A stretch of DNA of 64,000 nucleotides from Straminergon stramineum (GCA_963920665.1 OY987273.1:11596501-11660500); one strand, 5' to 3'; shown: positions 1 through 13,500, counted from the first letter of the stretch. The notes: generated by a model not told the origin, from the letters alone. Made by a program: numbers and translations.

Positions 1-250
1 GCAACATCGCCTTTTCCTATTCCCAAACTAGAATTGATAGGGCGTCCGTCCGTAGCCGCCAACGTTCGAACTTCGGACGTCCGTAGACTCGACCCCCCCG
101 GACGTTCTATGACATTCGCAAATTGGTTTTTTATCTTGGGGTAATTTCTTTTACCTCGTCCGCAGTTTTTGGAGCCTGTCCGCCATCCCATCTGCCCGTC
201 TATGACCTCGTCTGTGGTCTTTGGAGCCTGTCCGCCAACCCGTCTGACCA
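1..250. repeat. GC-rich GTCCG block (block 1)
   Basis: Low-complexity stretch rich in GTCCG, GTCCGCC and CGGACGTCCG words, sharply more GC-rich than the AT-rich DNA that follows. At least seven similar blocks recur in the window (about 4,480, 7,550, 9,955, 14,380, 44,140, 51,340 and 61,350), always between or at the edges of decayed element genes. No open frame of interest. It is probably a terminal or subterminal part of a mobile element, but no terminus was identified here. Confidence 0.6.
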
Positions 251-1509
251 TTCACTTAAGCCTCCCCGAATTTAGTGTCTATCTTTAATTTTTTATTCTA
301 AAAGAATTTCTAATGTGATTTTGTTTTTGAAATTTGGTACATTTCATGCTCATTTCTAAGAGTCCTTAGCAATGAAGAAAAAGAACATTGCACTATACAA
401 ATTTATAAAGAGAAAAGTCATTTCCAATTATTTTCGTTATTCATTTTCGAGTGCTACAATAAAATTTCAAAGGATTTTTTTAATAAATATACAAAGAACT
501 GATACCCAAAATAACAAATTTATTATGGTTTAGGGTTTAGGAAAATATTGGACACACATACATTTTGTGACCCATGCATTTAGAGCTTAATTTCCAATTT
601 TCCTTTGTTCATTTTATGAAAACAATGCAATGAAAATAAAATTGAGGGTCTAAATTTTGAACCCAAAGGCTTCTAAAAATCCAAGTGCCGTAAAGTCCTA
701 AACCTTTTTGAAAAAACACTAAAATTGAATCACTCTCTTTGTTTTTCGATTTCACTTTATGAATCATGTTAGAATTTTGTTTGAATTGATAAAATCATTT
801 GCTACTGGAAAGTTCTCTTAAAAAAAAACCATATGTCAATTTAATCTCAAAATTCCATGCCAACAAAAATACGGTCACATGCTTCATGTTTGCTTCCAAA
901 GATTTCAGGTGAATAAGATACAACTTCCTTTTTCAAACAAATCATTTTTGTAAATTACTTTAAAATCCTTCATTGTAAATTTGTGATGAATTTACTAATT
1001 ACGTCTCTTCATAGTTGATACATTATAAGTATAGACACTAAAACACTAAAACCACAATTGCTTTAACGGTTCGTCATGATAATTCAAATATCAATGAAAT
1101 CATTGGAACACAACTTCTAAGAAGGTCCAAGTAATTCCATATCATAAATGAAATGGTCTTCTTCCAAGACTTCTTCCAAATTAAATTAAACGGGCTCAGA
1201 AACTTTCCACCCATACATCATACATCATGCAATTTGTCATACAAGCTTGTCAACTAAATATCCATCTACATTCAAGAAGAAATATTGCACTTTGCACTCA
1301 AACAAGAGATATTTTTGATTTGTCAAAAATTGATATTCATTCAAAAACAATTCAAATACATTGAAAAATTCAAAATGTTTGTCTAATTTCACATATATTG
1401 ACATACTCTAAGGGTGCATATATACTAAACAATCTACATGCATAAATTTGAAGTTCTATATTTATCAAATATTTATAAAACTCTATATAGTACACTCTTG
1501 CACTATATT
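251..1509. other. AT-rich spacer, no gene seen
   Basis: No convincing coding frame on either strand. A telomere-like TTTAGGGTTTAG word lies near 530. The rest is AT-rich sequence with short A and T runs. Confidence 0.6.
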
Positions 1510-4319
1510 ACTAATATGAATGTCGGAAGTCTTCATCTGGCACAGGCCAATTGAATTGGCTAGTGAACCGATTGATGATGTGGGCCAAACCACCCCGATA
1601 ACCATCACCTCTTTGACAAAGCCGGTCTAAGTATTGGTGAAACACAATTCCCAATTGATGATGGCTAAACATGGCCATTGCATTTGTTTCCTATTGCAAT
1701 CTACTATCGCGACCCTAGTAACACCTTACAGCTCCAACTAGACTTCAAGAGCCCTTCACAGCTTTCAGGGCTCACCATGCTTCCATACCAGTATCATTTA
1801 GGCCCAACTAACTAATACTGCACATGCCATGCACTCATAGCATTAGTTCCCATTTCCAACTCACATAGCTAAGTCCTGGTGCTCGGGACTTCTAGCACAC
1901 ACCCCACTCATGGCACTTGGCATGGCACTTGGTGACATGGGGCGGAACTTCCATCTTACTATGCTAGGACTCATGGTGGTACTACTCATTGCGGTCCTAA
2001 CCGCCCTTGGTTGTCACCCCACTTCATACTAGGCCTGTTGTGCATTTGCTACTCTCACACCAACACTAATCGGGACTCACAACTTGGGATACATGACCAA
2101 AGGCCTAGCAAGGAGTGGGACTCCAACCAACTAGTGCCCCGGGACACACACACAAGTATCCCAAGGATCCTTAAAGCCAGTGGTGAAGTTGCATCACCAC
2201 CCATGAGTCATTGAGACTCACCAAGGCTCCAAGAGGGAGGGAGGAGGGAGACCAACCCTTCCTATAGTACTCTCTATAGTCTTCGGTAGACCCCACCCCC
2301 CCGTTGTGGATCAAAGGGACTTCCCAAACCCCCTTGGGTTTTGGAAAACCACCCGTTTCCAACCGAAATCCCCAAGTTCCTACTCCGTTTGGACTCCCGA
2401 ACTTTCAAACGGTGTAACTTTGTCGTTAAGGCTTTAAATCCCACATGTGAGCCCATTTCAGATATCTAAGTGACGAGTAGATGTTGATGGACCTCTCACT
2501 TGTCCCATTTGGACAAGTTCTCACAAAGTTATGGCCCTCCAAAGATTCGGGTACAACGGGAGTGGCGTCATGTCTTCACTAAGGCCCTTCTCTTAGCCAT
2601 AACTTTTGACTCATGGCTTAGAACCTCGTAATACTTGGCATTCTAGGTTACTTGTTTTTGTAGCTTTCTAATGATATGCTACAACCCATGCTTGGTTGAG
2701 TGATTCCTTAAGAACCCCTCACACCTAGCCCTTGAGTGTCCTAGTGCCACTGGGACACCTCCAACTTTGAACGGCCATAACTTCTAGCCTACTAGTCCAA
2801 ATTACGCGATCTTTAGATGGTTAGAAGCTTATTTTCAAGAAATTTCCAAGAATATATGACATGTTACTATGCCTTTCTTAACCAAGGCGCTATTGCGTCC
2901 TGTTTTCTTAGAACTCTCTCATTTCTCCCTTCTTAACCTATTGCCAGGCTTGGGAAGTCACCCCCAAGGTCCCCCTTGCTCACTAAGGCACTTCGGGCAC
3001 CCCAAGGAGATAGGGGCGTGACATCTACTGTAGTTCTCTAACATGCATTGTTTATTGATCCTTTGAGCTATTTTACCAATTGCATATTCCTCCGATGCAC
3101 GTGATAAATGTGGAATGATTTTCACATTTGTTTCTCTTCTATGCAAATATGCAATGCTTGGATCCACCCACCACCTCCTTGTTAAAGCTTCGTTCATGTC
3201 ACTTGCAGATGTGAACGTATACAAGGATTTCATTGGTTCGGTAGCTATTGTAGTCATGCCCCAATCGCAAATTCCAATGTAGGCACGTGATTCATCATCA
3301 GGAAAATGAAACATGATGTTGTCTAGAGAAATATCATTGTGTAGATGTCCAGCAACATGTACCGCATTCATAATATGCACCAATGCCCAAGCAAGCTCGG
3401 TGCACTTATTTAAAAACCGAGCGAGATGAAAAGCTTTAGTCACATCTAACTCTACTAGATTTGAATACTATAACCGAACATATATATTGTCTGGAAAATC
3501 GTTATCTAGGTTCAACATTTGTCGAAGTATTCCGCCATTCCACCAATATGAGTACCCTTTATTCGTTCTTGCATGAACTGCAATAAAATGTATAATTCCT
3601 GAATGTGGAATCCTCACTGCCATTGATTCATTTTGATGTTCCAACTTTGCAAGCTGTGGCTACGTAACGTGGTGGTTGGATATCTTTGCTACAAACTTCC
3701 ACGATGGAGCTATCCCTCGACATCCTTCAATTCTCACCCTCCGAATCATTGCATATCCTCCCCTCATGGTTAAACCATCTTAGGGAATCACTCGTGCAGG
3801 GTCCAGAAGCGCTATAAGATGACGTCTACCCCTATCCAACTCAGCAAGTCCCTCATCACTAGTCCACCAACCCAATGACCCTTGTCTATTATGCCTCTTT
3901 GCATATGGGGCACAACACCCAATAAACAATTGAGCTTTGAGAATGACTTGCTCAAAGGCTTCATCATTTGCATGGTGTTGTTTTCCATATTTTCCAAGAA
4001 CCACATCAGCGTTCCACAATGCATTATGCACCTTGTTCTCCAAACATTTGTTGAAACCCCTCTTCTCCGTCTCATGTTGCCATTGCAGAACGTTCAAGGC
4101 ATCCAACATTCTCTACGTCATGTCTGCCTTGAATTTTTGTGGACACTCGTCTCCATATCTTACATATTTTGTGTCAAGAGACATAGTGGTTTCCGATTCA
4201 TAGAATTTTGCAATGCATTCGGTCAGGAATGCTTTGCATGCATCGGATGGAATTTCCTTAGCTGCCACCTTTTCTTATACCACTTGTTTTCCCTTCGCCG
4301 CCTTCATCAATCTTGGCAT
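1510..4319 (-). pseudogene. Protein-kinase-like pseudogene, split by a solo LTR
   Basis: Reading on the minus strand from an ATG at 4,319, one frame can be followed to 3,029 and, after removing the LTR at 1,705-3,023 and one copy of its target duplication, in the same frame to about 1,510 (roughly 490 codons). The frame carries several stops, mostly TAG with one TAA. Kinase-like marks: a possible N-lobe lysine in WKFVAKIS, a catalytic-loop-like HLHNDISLDNIMF (HND in place of HRD) and a metal-binding-like ICDWG (DWG in place of DFG). The later part is rich in His and Trp. I infer a degenerate eukaryotic protein kinase-like fold, possibly carried by a mobile element. The substrate is unknown. 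It is clearly inactive in this copy. Confidence 0.7.
1705..3023 (+). mobile_element. Solo LTR, copy 1, with TCTAC target duplication
   Basis: A 1,319-bp unit running from TATCGCGACC to GGGCGTGACA, flanked exactly by TCTAC at 1,700-1,704 and 3,024-3,028. A second copy lies inverted at 51,962-53,273 and keeps canonical TG...CA ends. No internal retrotransposon genes lie next to either copy, so both are best read as solo LTRs left by LTR-LTR recombination. The first base pair has decayed from TG to TA. Small frames inside (for example 2,011-2,214) are shared by chance conservation of the LTR and are not taken as genes. Confidence 0.85.
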
Positions 4320-4479
4320 CGTGATAAATTTTTAATACCAAAAATTTGTAATTAAAACTTAAAAATTCATTACAAAAAATAGAAATAATGGGGCCTCCAA
4401 ATAAGACTTCCACCTACCCGAGGAGAGGAGCCAATGGAGGATGAACCACCAAGCTCTCCAATCTACACTTGCAAAACGC

Positions 4480-4960
4480 AAGGGGCAAGGCAAAAGTAAT
4501 TGCGGACGGCCCGTCCGCGTCCGCCTCCTCATGGCCCTCCGATCGTGCGGACTTCATTTCGTCTGCCTCGTCGCGGCCGTCCGATTGTTCGGGCGCATTC
4601 TGACCACCTCGAGGTGGCCATCCACCTTGTCGCGGCCGTCCAATTGTGTGGACCATCTTCCGTCCGCCTCATCATGGCCGCTCAATCGTGCGGACGGCAT
4701 TCCAACCACCTCGACCTAGCCGCTCGATTGTACAGACAGCATTCTGACCACCTCGACCCGGCCGGCCAATCGTGCAGACGGTCATCCATCCGCCTTGAGC
4801 CGGCTGGACGATTTGGTGGATGATCGGCATCTGCTAGAACCGTCGATGGGCTTGGCATGGCCGCCGCCAACTCGTCTGATCGAACCGATGGTAGACTATC
4901 CACATGATCAAACGGCGTGGATAGCACAGATGTGAAAGCCCATCTGGCGATTGCAGATGG
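4480..4960. repeat. GC-rich CGGAC/GTCCG block (block 2)
   Basis: About 480 bp of degenerate repeats around words such as GCGGACGG, GTCCGATTGT and CATTCTGACCACCTCGA, in both orientations. Several overlapping frames are open only because of the composition. The block sits just upstream of the kinase-like pseudogene and beyond the 3' end of the 6.1-7.1 kb relic. Confidence 0.65.
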
Positions 4961-6070
4961 ACAAAACAAGGTGGACAAAAGACCATGCGTTCGACCGGAG
5001 ATTTTAATTTCTCTTGAACATCTCTAAGCCAAATATAGGTATGATATTCAACATTTTAGTTTCAAACAAAAGTAAGAATCAAGTAAATCAATTATCATGG
5101 AAATGAAAAAAAATTATAGAGGGATAGCCAATTAGGTTTGCTTGTTGAAATACTCTCACCGTTGAGATTCTTGTGTTTACGTAATTTTATCTTAAAATTA
5201 TTAATGTTCTAGTTTCTATCTTGAATATACTCAACTTATCAATTCCCTTATGAATAAAAACTAAACATCTTTTGGTTGAATTTTTCTTCCTACGTTCTCA
5301 TGTTCTCATCTAAATTCTTCAACATACAAAATTATAAAATCGTACTCACAAGTGGAAATATTTATTGTTTCGATAATTAGAAGCCAAAAATCTAGTCAAG
5401 CAAATTGTAAATAATTTGTTTAAGTCACCTTGAATGCAAATATCTTACAATCTATGTGGGCTAAGTTTTTGAAATTGCTTCTACACATTCTTAAATTGCT
5501 GTAGTACAAAATCATACAATCCAACATGCCAAAAACATTGTTCCTACATTTTCTAGTTCTTTGTAATTGAAATGGCAATTCTAAATCACTAAATGGTCTT
5601 TGATGGAAAAAAGCCTTTGGACTTCTAAGGTTTACAATTCAATTTCTGATAGCAAATGGAACTAAAATGGTGGTTCTCGCTATTCTGCAAACCTCTATTG
5701 TATATTTGGGACATCCTTTGCATTTGCAATTCACCTATTCACATTGAATGATTGGAATGAGAAAATCGTAGAAAGTGGTCCAATCCATTTTCCATTTTCA
5801 CAAATATCCATTAACCCATAGTCATGCATCAATGGTATTAAATCCTACAAATTACGTGACATAAATATCGCTTTATTAAAATATAAAAATACAATGTATT
5901 TGAGTATTTCTATCAAAATCACAAAAAGGTGATTACACCTCGTCAAGAGCATTGTGCTATATTTGCTGCACTCTACCATCTATATACATTACAATGAGTA
6001 AACCATACAGTAAAACAAACATAAGATGACTAGAATACCATACTCTACTTTACTCTGAATCTGAATCTGA
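4961..6070. other. AT-rich spacer, no gene seen
   Basis: AT-rich DNA between block 2 and the 6.1-7.1 kb relic. No supported coding frame, RNA gene or terminal repeat. Confidence 0.6.
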
Positions 6071-6096
6071 ATTGGAATCCTTGTTGTCATTTGGGC

Positions 6097-7144
6097 CTAA
6101 AGGATGTACCCCAATATATGGTCCACCCCATAGTTGTAATTATATCCACTTGACGCATCTCCTTGTCCATATTCATTTCCAAAAGAAGGACCTCCAAAGG
6201 TTGGAGGAGGAATTGGAGCACTCTCTGAGGACCCTCTTTGACTTGATCTACCATAATAAGGGCGTCCCTGATGCCCATATGAACCATGTGTCGTCGATCC
6301 AGAGTAGTATTGAGAGCCTCCTTGGCTAGAACCACCATAGTGTGTTGCTCTATGGCTTCCTTCTACTCGAGCCAACTCGAGGGGCGTTACCATAATCTGA
6401 ACCACTTGTCCCATCTTGTGATCCACGTGCATTATAGTCATGGTAGTAGGACCCATCATGTTGTTGACCCCGGTCTTCTACGCTTCGGTGTATGGCCTCC
6501 TGCATTTGCTGTTGGTACTCAATGTCTTCTTGACCTTCTCGACGTTCGTGTCTCTCACCAAATGTCACAAGTGTTGGATCATCATCAACATCATCTTCAT
6601 TTGACCAATCATCTTGAACATCCTTCAAGACGACCAAAGGAAGTCCTCCATAGCCTCAATTGGACCACTCTGGCATGCAATCGCTTGGTCCAACCTAGTT
6701 AGTAGGAATTATGGCTTCCTCGCGAGTTAAATTCTTGACATTGCGCCTTGCAACCATGCGCCAATCTATTTCTTTATGGAGTACTATCTCCGCCCAAATC
6801 ATAGCCATGTTCAAATAGTTCATGACGTTTGGTTTGGAGCTTGGTAAACCTAATGCAGATGTTATCTCCTCGTAGCGGCGAACAAAGTGGTCGCTCTTAC
6901 ATGTGGACATTTGTCCTTCCCAATGATGAACTTGCACCTTTGCGCGATCACGTGACCATAGTTTGGAGAGGTGCGTCATTTTAACGTTCTTCTTGCATGT
7001 TGTGCAGTCCCATATTTTCTTGGGCTCCTCTTCCCATTTAGGCTTCGCAACACAGGTTATGTCTACCCAATCTTTCCAATTCATCTCTTGTGATTTCCCC
7101 TTCTTACTTCCTCCACCACTTCTGCGTGACATGATAACCTCCAA
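6097..7144 (-). pseudogene. Zinc-finger-like / Gly-Tyr-rich element relic
   Basis: The minus-strand frame opens at about 7,144, has in-frame stops between 6,697 and 6,640, and continues in frame to 6,350. It then shifts frame to finish near 6,097. The N-terminal part has a Lys/Ser-rich start followed by WDCTTCKKNVKMTHLSKLW, then HH and a further Cys. This resembles a degenerate BED-type finger. The acidic middle reads DDVDDDPTLVTFGERHER. The tail is Gly/Ser/Tyr-rich, as in many plant hAT transposase C-termini. The hAT catalytic region is absent, so this may be an internally deleted hAT derivative. The TCKK-VKM-H--KLW motif recurs at 10,741-10,800. Confidence 0.5.
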
Positions 7145-7549
7145 ACCTCAATTAATAATGAACCGAAAGGATTACAAAGTTTAAATGCAATTTCCACCCG
7201 CTTTGGCTAAATGTACAAAATGAAAAATAAAAATTTGGATTAAAACAAATTGCACCTACTATTACTAACAACCAAATAAATCGTATAATTGAACACCCTA
7301 AGTTTCTGACAACCTAATCAACTCGAACACAGTTCAAGTAATTAAGAACACTCAAATGAACTCCATAAAATTCAAGACTTATAAGTTGGGGCATCCCCCT
7401 AATCACTCAAACTAATCTGATTAAAAAAAATTAATATGAATACAATTGTTCACGCACCAAGCCAAAAGGGGCGTGCACATTCCCAAAGGCATTGGATCAC
7501 CCACTCCGGAAGGGAAATGATTGTGAAGAAATGAGCTGTCCGTGCCGCC
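7145..7549. other. AT-rich spacer, no gene seen
   Basis: Presumed 5' flank of the minus-strand relic that ends at 7,144. AT-rich, with no supported coding frame. Confidence 0.5.
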
Positions 7550-8250
7550 ATTTATGCGGTCGACGCTTTAGGGTATGCGAACAGTGCCATCCCCATTAGA
7601 TGGCACAAAGGTGGATGGGCTGATTGGGCGGTCTGAAATTGCCGTTCGATGAATCGCACGATCACCGACAAGAAGCGGACGGGGAAGCACATATGCGGAT
7701 GGAAAATGCGAATGGATTCTGAATAGGTGGATGGACAATGCGGACGGTGAGGTGCGGACGCGCAAACGGGTGGACGGAGAGGAATGTAGGAGGGAGCGTG
7801 GGAGGAAGGTGTTTTTTAGTTTCCAAATTAGTCATTGGTCCACGAAGGATGGGTTGACAAGCAGTCGGGCGGTTAGGCGGACAGGTGAACGAAGAGGAGT
7901 GTGGGAAGGAGAGGTGGGCAGGAGGGAGGAAGGGAGGGAGGCGTTTTTTAGTTTGGGAGTTGGTGTTTGGTTTAAGGCGGATGGGCAGTTGGTCAAATGG
8001 ATGGACGGGCGGACGGGTAGACGGAGAGAGGAGCGTGGGCGGGCGGGAGGGAGGGAGGTGTTTTTCAGTTTCGGAATTGGTGTTTGGTTTACGATGGATG
8101 GGTAGATGGGCGAATGGAGAGGAGCGTGGGAGGGGAGAGGTGGGCGGGACTGCGAGAAGGAGGCGTTTTTTAATTTCTAAATTGGTGGTTGGGTAAACGA
8201 GCAGGAGAGGTGTTTTGAAATTTTTGGAGATGGGTGGACGGACGGGGCAA
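7550..8250. repeat. GC-rich block 3 with degenerate tandem repeats
   Basis: GGACGG/GGCGGAC-rich DNA. Between about 7,800 and 8,210 a unit of roughly 110-130 bp recurs about four times. Each has a GTTTTTTAGTTT-like core, then GGTGTTTGGTTTA-like sequence, then GGACGG-rich filler. The plus-strand frames here (about 7,731-8,196) are composition-driven and are not annotated as genes. Confidence 0.6.
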
Positions 8251-9954
8251 TAGGTAGAGCTTGCATTACATGGTGAATTAAGAAAAGTATAGAAATTATT
8301 TTTAATATGTTATGTCATGAGGTCGTAAATTGATACAACTGTCTAAAGTGACATCCCAAAGTCTCTTGTTTGGAAAATCATTTGATTTGTAAATAAAGAA
8401 TTCAAATAAGTGTGTAAAGAAATTTTGTTTTACATTGGTGCTTTTGTACAAGTTTGTGATGTCAACAATACTTTTTGACTAATAGAAAAAGAAATTCGAT
8501 GTTAAGATTATAACAAAAGCCTTCAGGGTTCAATTTATTATTGTTTTTCATGCCTTTCAAGGAAAATAATTAATCCCTAAAGTCTTGAAGGCCCTACATT
8601 CTTATACGGGACTCTTATGATATGTGATCTCAATTAAATGATTTATTTCTAAATTTTTGGTTCAAGATTCTTCACTTAAGAGTTAAATTTTTCAACACAA
8701 GATATTCTAAAATGAAATTCATTAGTGCCAAAAATCTAAAGTGAAGAAAATGAGAAGCCCAACAATGTAGTATAGCAAGATGGAAAAAAAGATTTTAGGG
8801 CTTACTTTAAATGCAAATACCATGCAATGTATGTACTCAAAGTTTTCAAGATGACAAGATTACTCACACACATTTTTATACTAGTCTAGTATAAATTCCT
8901 ATGGTTAAATATGCCCAAAAATTAATTTTTAAGATTTTTGTCTCTTTGCATTCGAAATGACAGTTTTGAGTGATATTTGATGGAAAAAAAAGCATGAAGG
9001 CTATAGGGGTTCAAGATTTTACAAAATCCTAAGCCTACATAACTACATAAGCAATTCAATAAATATTGTAAATTTATAATTTAAAAGATATGATATTATG
9101 AACTTTTTTATATAATCATTTGCAAAAAAGTTTCGAGATGAAATACACTTGTAATCATTGAAGTATGACCATTTCTAATTTCTTGTAATTGAAGACTCAT
9201 CATATTTGAAGGTCAATCACATTGTACATTATCTAAGCTCTAATATTTTGGGGTTGTGATAAATTTTTGATCAGTTTACAATTTAGGATGCACACAAGTA
9301 TACATAGGTATAAGTGTCAAAGTGTGTATGATATGAATTTTCATTTCATTTTCTTGTATAAATGCTTACATTAATCTTGTCCACAATATTTCACATTACA
9401 TTAAAATGCTTGAATCATTTTTAGCACCATCCTGTACATTGATAAATGTTGTAATAGAATAATGAGATAATATAATTTCTTTTAGTATATTCATATTGGT
9501 GTTTTGAACTACGAATACATTCGACAACAAAAATTGAAGACACACTCTAGGTTATAATTGAATGTTCCACATTTATTTAATGGCTCATAATAAAGTGATA
9601 ATTGAGGTGCTAAATCTTAAGAAGAATTGAAACCTATATGACAAAGTAAGTAAGGTCTACATCTACATTATATTGTCATGATTGCATTCCAAAATTCAAA
9701 GGAATTATAGTTAAAACATATTCCACACATCGCATCAATAATTTTGAAAATTCATGCAATGTTATAAATTCAGTATGTACAATTGAGATTTTAATTGTAG
9801 GGTTACGGTTTAGGGTATGGGGTTTAGAGACCATGTTTAAATGTGAGAAGGAATATCTGGAATTACCTTTTCTTACATTAATACTACATTGGATACTTCT
9901 AGCATTCAAAAGGGGTTTTTTGTACATGAATCTATCCTTTTCAGAATTCAATGC
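8251..9954. other. AT-rich spacer, no gene seen
   Basis: AT-rich sequence without a supported gene. A short telomere-like stretch (GGGTTACGGTTTAGGG) is present near 9,800. Confidence 0.6.
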
Positions 9955-10385
9955 TCTAGAACTGCCGGCGGACTCAGGTCAGGTGGGGCCGCCAGCAAGG
10001 TGAACAGTGTTGTGTTTGGTCGGTCGGCAACGGTGGACGGCTTGAGCAGATGGCCAAATGCGGGGTTGGTCGACAATGGCAAACATCTTGAGTGGACAAC
10101 GAAGTTTGCCATTTATGGGGTCGGTGACAGCGGACGGCCTAGTGCGGGGTTAGTCGGCAATGGCGGACGGCCTAAACAGACGAGATGGTCCGAGAGCAGC
10201 CCGCGGTCAAGATGGGTGGACTAGAGGTCTAGTGGCTATTTGGAGCAGATGGATAGTTGCCCGTCCGCCACGGAAGTGGTCGGCCGGCATCCGCGGTGGC
10301 AAACCGTAGGTCTGCGGCCGCTTTAGGGCGGACGGTTTTTAGGTTTGGTGGCGGACGGGATTCTCATTTGCTCTCGCTTCTACTC
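9955..10385. repeat. GC-rich CGGACGG block 4
   Basis: Rich in GCGGACGG, GGTCGGCAATGG and related words, partly arranged as short degenerate repeats (GGGGTTGGTCGACAATGG-like, two to three times). It lies about 190 bp upstream of the RING-type pseudogene, so it may form part of that unit's 5' flank or terminus. Confidence 0.6.
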
Positions 10386-10575
10386 TCCTTCAGTGCCAAG
10401 TTGGATGTGCTACTATTGCTTTAAGCGTCCGTTGCTCCTACAAGGTGGAGAGTGGGGGACCTTGAGCTTTTATTACTATTGCTGATTTACACAGTCACTT
10501 ATTTATACACTTCTCATAGTACCCGCTTGCCATGGTACTATTTTTCAAAGGGCTCAAAAATTCAAATCATCCATC

Positions 10576-13500
10576 ATGACTAATCAAGGTGTTTCTACCA
10601 ACAACAAGAGGACTTCAGGAGGTGAAAAAAAGAAAGGGACGTAAGCGAAGGGGGTCCCTCATGAGCTTCACTATGAGATTTTAGATGACTCGAACATCAA
10701 AGCGGAGAGCGGTTGGGAGGAGGAGGAAGTGGAATATTGGACCCTCAAAACATGCAAGAAGTCTGTTAAAATGTACCACATTGACAAGTTGTGGCCTCAA
10801 GATTGCCACGTGGTGCATGGACAGGGTTTTTGTTGTAAGCCACATAATTGCAACAATAAGCATTTTGTAAATTGATCAGAGGACGTGTGGCAAGCTCTCT
10901 TTGGGGACAAGCCAAGGAGTAAGGGATGCATAAATTACAACGTGGTGTCCATGGTGTATGCAAAACTCATTTTGAACCGCAAAGTAGATTGAAGCACTTA
11001 TCCATTTAAGGTGGATTCTCTACTTTTACTGCAATGCAATCAAAAAGACATTCCCGATTTATATGATCCCTAGGCTGAACCAAGTGAACCAACGAAGACC
11101 CCAAAAGTATTAAAAAATACTACAACACGTACAACAAAGGTCTCTGAGGTTTTAGGTGATGCAGTACAATTAAGGCCCGCAGAAGTGGTTCAACCTTGCA
11201 CGGAAGTGAGCAATGCCTCCTCGGGAGGTGTGGGTGGAGAGGTTTTTGTAACTCTTCCAACGTGCTTCACATCCACATTGAATGTGATAACATTAGGTGA
11301 ACAAAGCATGGCTCCAAGTAAGGAAACTACAACGAATGAAATAACCTTCGGCGGTCTAGACATGGCTGCAAATAAGGAAATACTAGTAGAAGAATGTGGG
11401 TCACCTTTTTCGCCGTATAGAGAGGTCAATGAGGAACAACTTGCAAAGACCAATGCTAGAATTCAGGGTTATATAGACAGTAAAGCTCTAGAGAGCTTGA
11501 TGGAATATGCAACTCCGATTTCTTAGCTACCAAAGACGCCAAGGTGAAGCCAAACATTGAGCCCAATTCAAATGTTGAGTCCGCGTCAAAAAGTAAGCCC
11601 GAGTCAAAGGTTGAGCCCAAGACAAATATGAAGTGCAAGAACTAGAGGGCATCCACATTTGGCAACTTTAAGCTCGGCGCAATTGGAGATTCTTTGTTCC
11701 ATACCCACCGCCAATCAATTGGAAAAGTTGTTAGAATGTTGTAGTCATTGGCGAGTACTAGCAAAACAATATCTTCATTCTAATCTTGAAAATGAGGTAG
11801 GTAGCTCTAGTCAGCCCGTAGGAAAAGGTGACTGGGGTACTATTTCGCAAACCACATACAGATTGAGATCTTCAATTGAAATGGTCGCTGAAATTACTCC
11901 TTGGGTTAGGGACATGGCAGAGGAATTTTCTAGAATGGCACCTGAATTGTTGACTGGTGCCTTGGCTTTTTGCAATTTCACCGAGAAAGTGGCACCAATT
12001 CTTGAAGGTGGCATGATGAACTTAAAAAGTTTGATGGCCTTAGAGGAAGACATTCATCGGCTGAAGATGAAGTGTGAGGACTTGGAAATGAAGTTGCAGT
12101 TGTCACAAAAAAACATACAACATGAACATTGTAACAAGGTCGTTCAAAAAAAGCGCATCGAAGAATTGGAGCTCGAAGTACAAGAGTTGAAGAGGGGTAG
12201 GCCTACCACAGGCTCCGTGAACATTCCATTTGTGCAAGAAAGTCAAGAGAGCGATCAACTCTCTCTTCCTTTTGAGAAGGCAAAAGTGATAGAGACGTCC
12301 ATCATCTTGAATGTAGATGAGGTTGGGAATGATAAGAAATGTGAAGAGGTAGTACGGACCATCATTCCTAATGTTTCCCGTACATTGTAGGATGCTTCGA
12401 TGCAAATGAAAGGCGGTGAGGTGGAAGAGCTACAGTTGAAATTAGATGAAGCAATTCAAGAGAAAATCCTTATTGAGTTGGATTTGGACCAATTTCAAAA
12501 AATCATGGGCATGGAGGAATGCATGCCGAAGAGTGGATTAGAGTCTCGATGGTTGGCATGGGTACAAAAACTCCAAGACAAACCCTCTGTAGTATCTCGA
12601 GCAATGAAAGAACTTATGAAATTTGCAATGAAGTTGGATGAAGAATGCAATGTCGTGGAGACCTCTTTGGCTCGGTTCAAGAAAGTGTTTGATGAACATC
12701 CAAGGGGTTCCACCGAAATTACATGTTGGGGGGACATAGATGACATGTTTGAGCGGTTGAACCACGCAAAGAAGGATGGTGTTCCACGCATCGATTGGGC
12801 CTTGGAAGTAGAAGAAGGGTGGGTCCCTTACAACACACTTTCAGCGCGCATCAAGGAGAAAGAGAAGACAATAGTGCATGCTTGTGATTCAACACCATGA
12901 ATCTTGAACAGTCATTGTAGCCTTTGCCAAGGTCCTTTTGGCCTTGAAGGAGCCCTAACCATAGGCCAATGTCACCACACTTTTCACGTGACATGCATCG
13001 TGAAAGCATCACTCATTTGTTCGGTTTGTGCCAAGTGTCGTTCTCCTATGAGCCCTCGGTTCTACGAAATGCTTGGGATCTTGGAAGCTATGCCCCTCGG
13101 CCACGAATACAACCAATAGACCCTTCCTCTTGATCAAGAGCCATACCAGTTCCAAAATTTCTTGCATTGGAGGTGACCTCTCACATGGGATTTAATTGAA
13201 TGCCGACAAGGATTGTATGAGGAGTTTAGAGAGCCAGTGGATCCTTTCATGTGGATGACCCTCAACAGAGAAGTGGAGTTGCGGGCTTAGGGTATTGAAG
13301 ATGGCGAGGCTCGTAAATTGTTTTGTCGCAACATGGGGGGCCATCGGAGTGTGCAACACAAGAAGTTTTTTCGGTTTTCCGATAAAGAAGTGCAAAAGGG
13401 CCAAACAACATTTGGGTAGAGGTGGAGCATGCTCAAGAGTTCAATGAGCAATACGGGGCTTATAATCACACTTTGATTGGTAGGGTCCTTTCCTTGTCAA

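Noticed and set aside
2011..2214. Open frame with a matching minus-strand frame at 52,764-53,036, seeming to be a conserved small protein
   Set aside because: Both lie inside the two copies of the solo LTR, so conservation is explained by the repeat. No domain or start context supports a gene.
3882..4355. 157-codon plus-strand frame
   Set aside because: Antisense of the kinase-like pseudogene, whose minus-strand frame has recognisable motifs.
7731..8196. Overlapping plus-strand frames rich in Arg and Gly
   Set aside because: Produced by the GGACGG/GGGAGG repeat composition. The repeat unit is visible and codon pattern is not gene-like.
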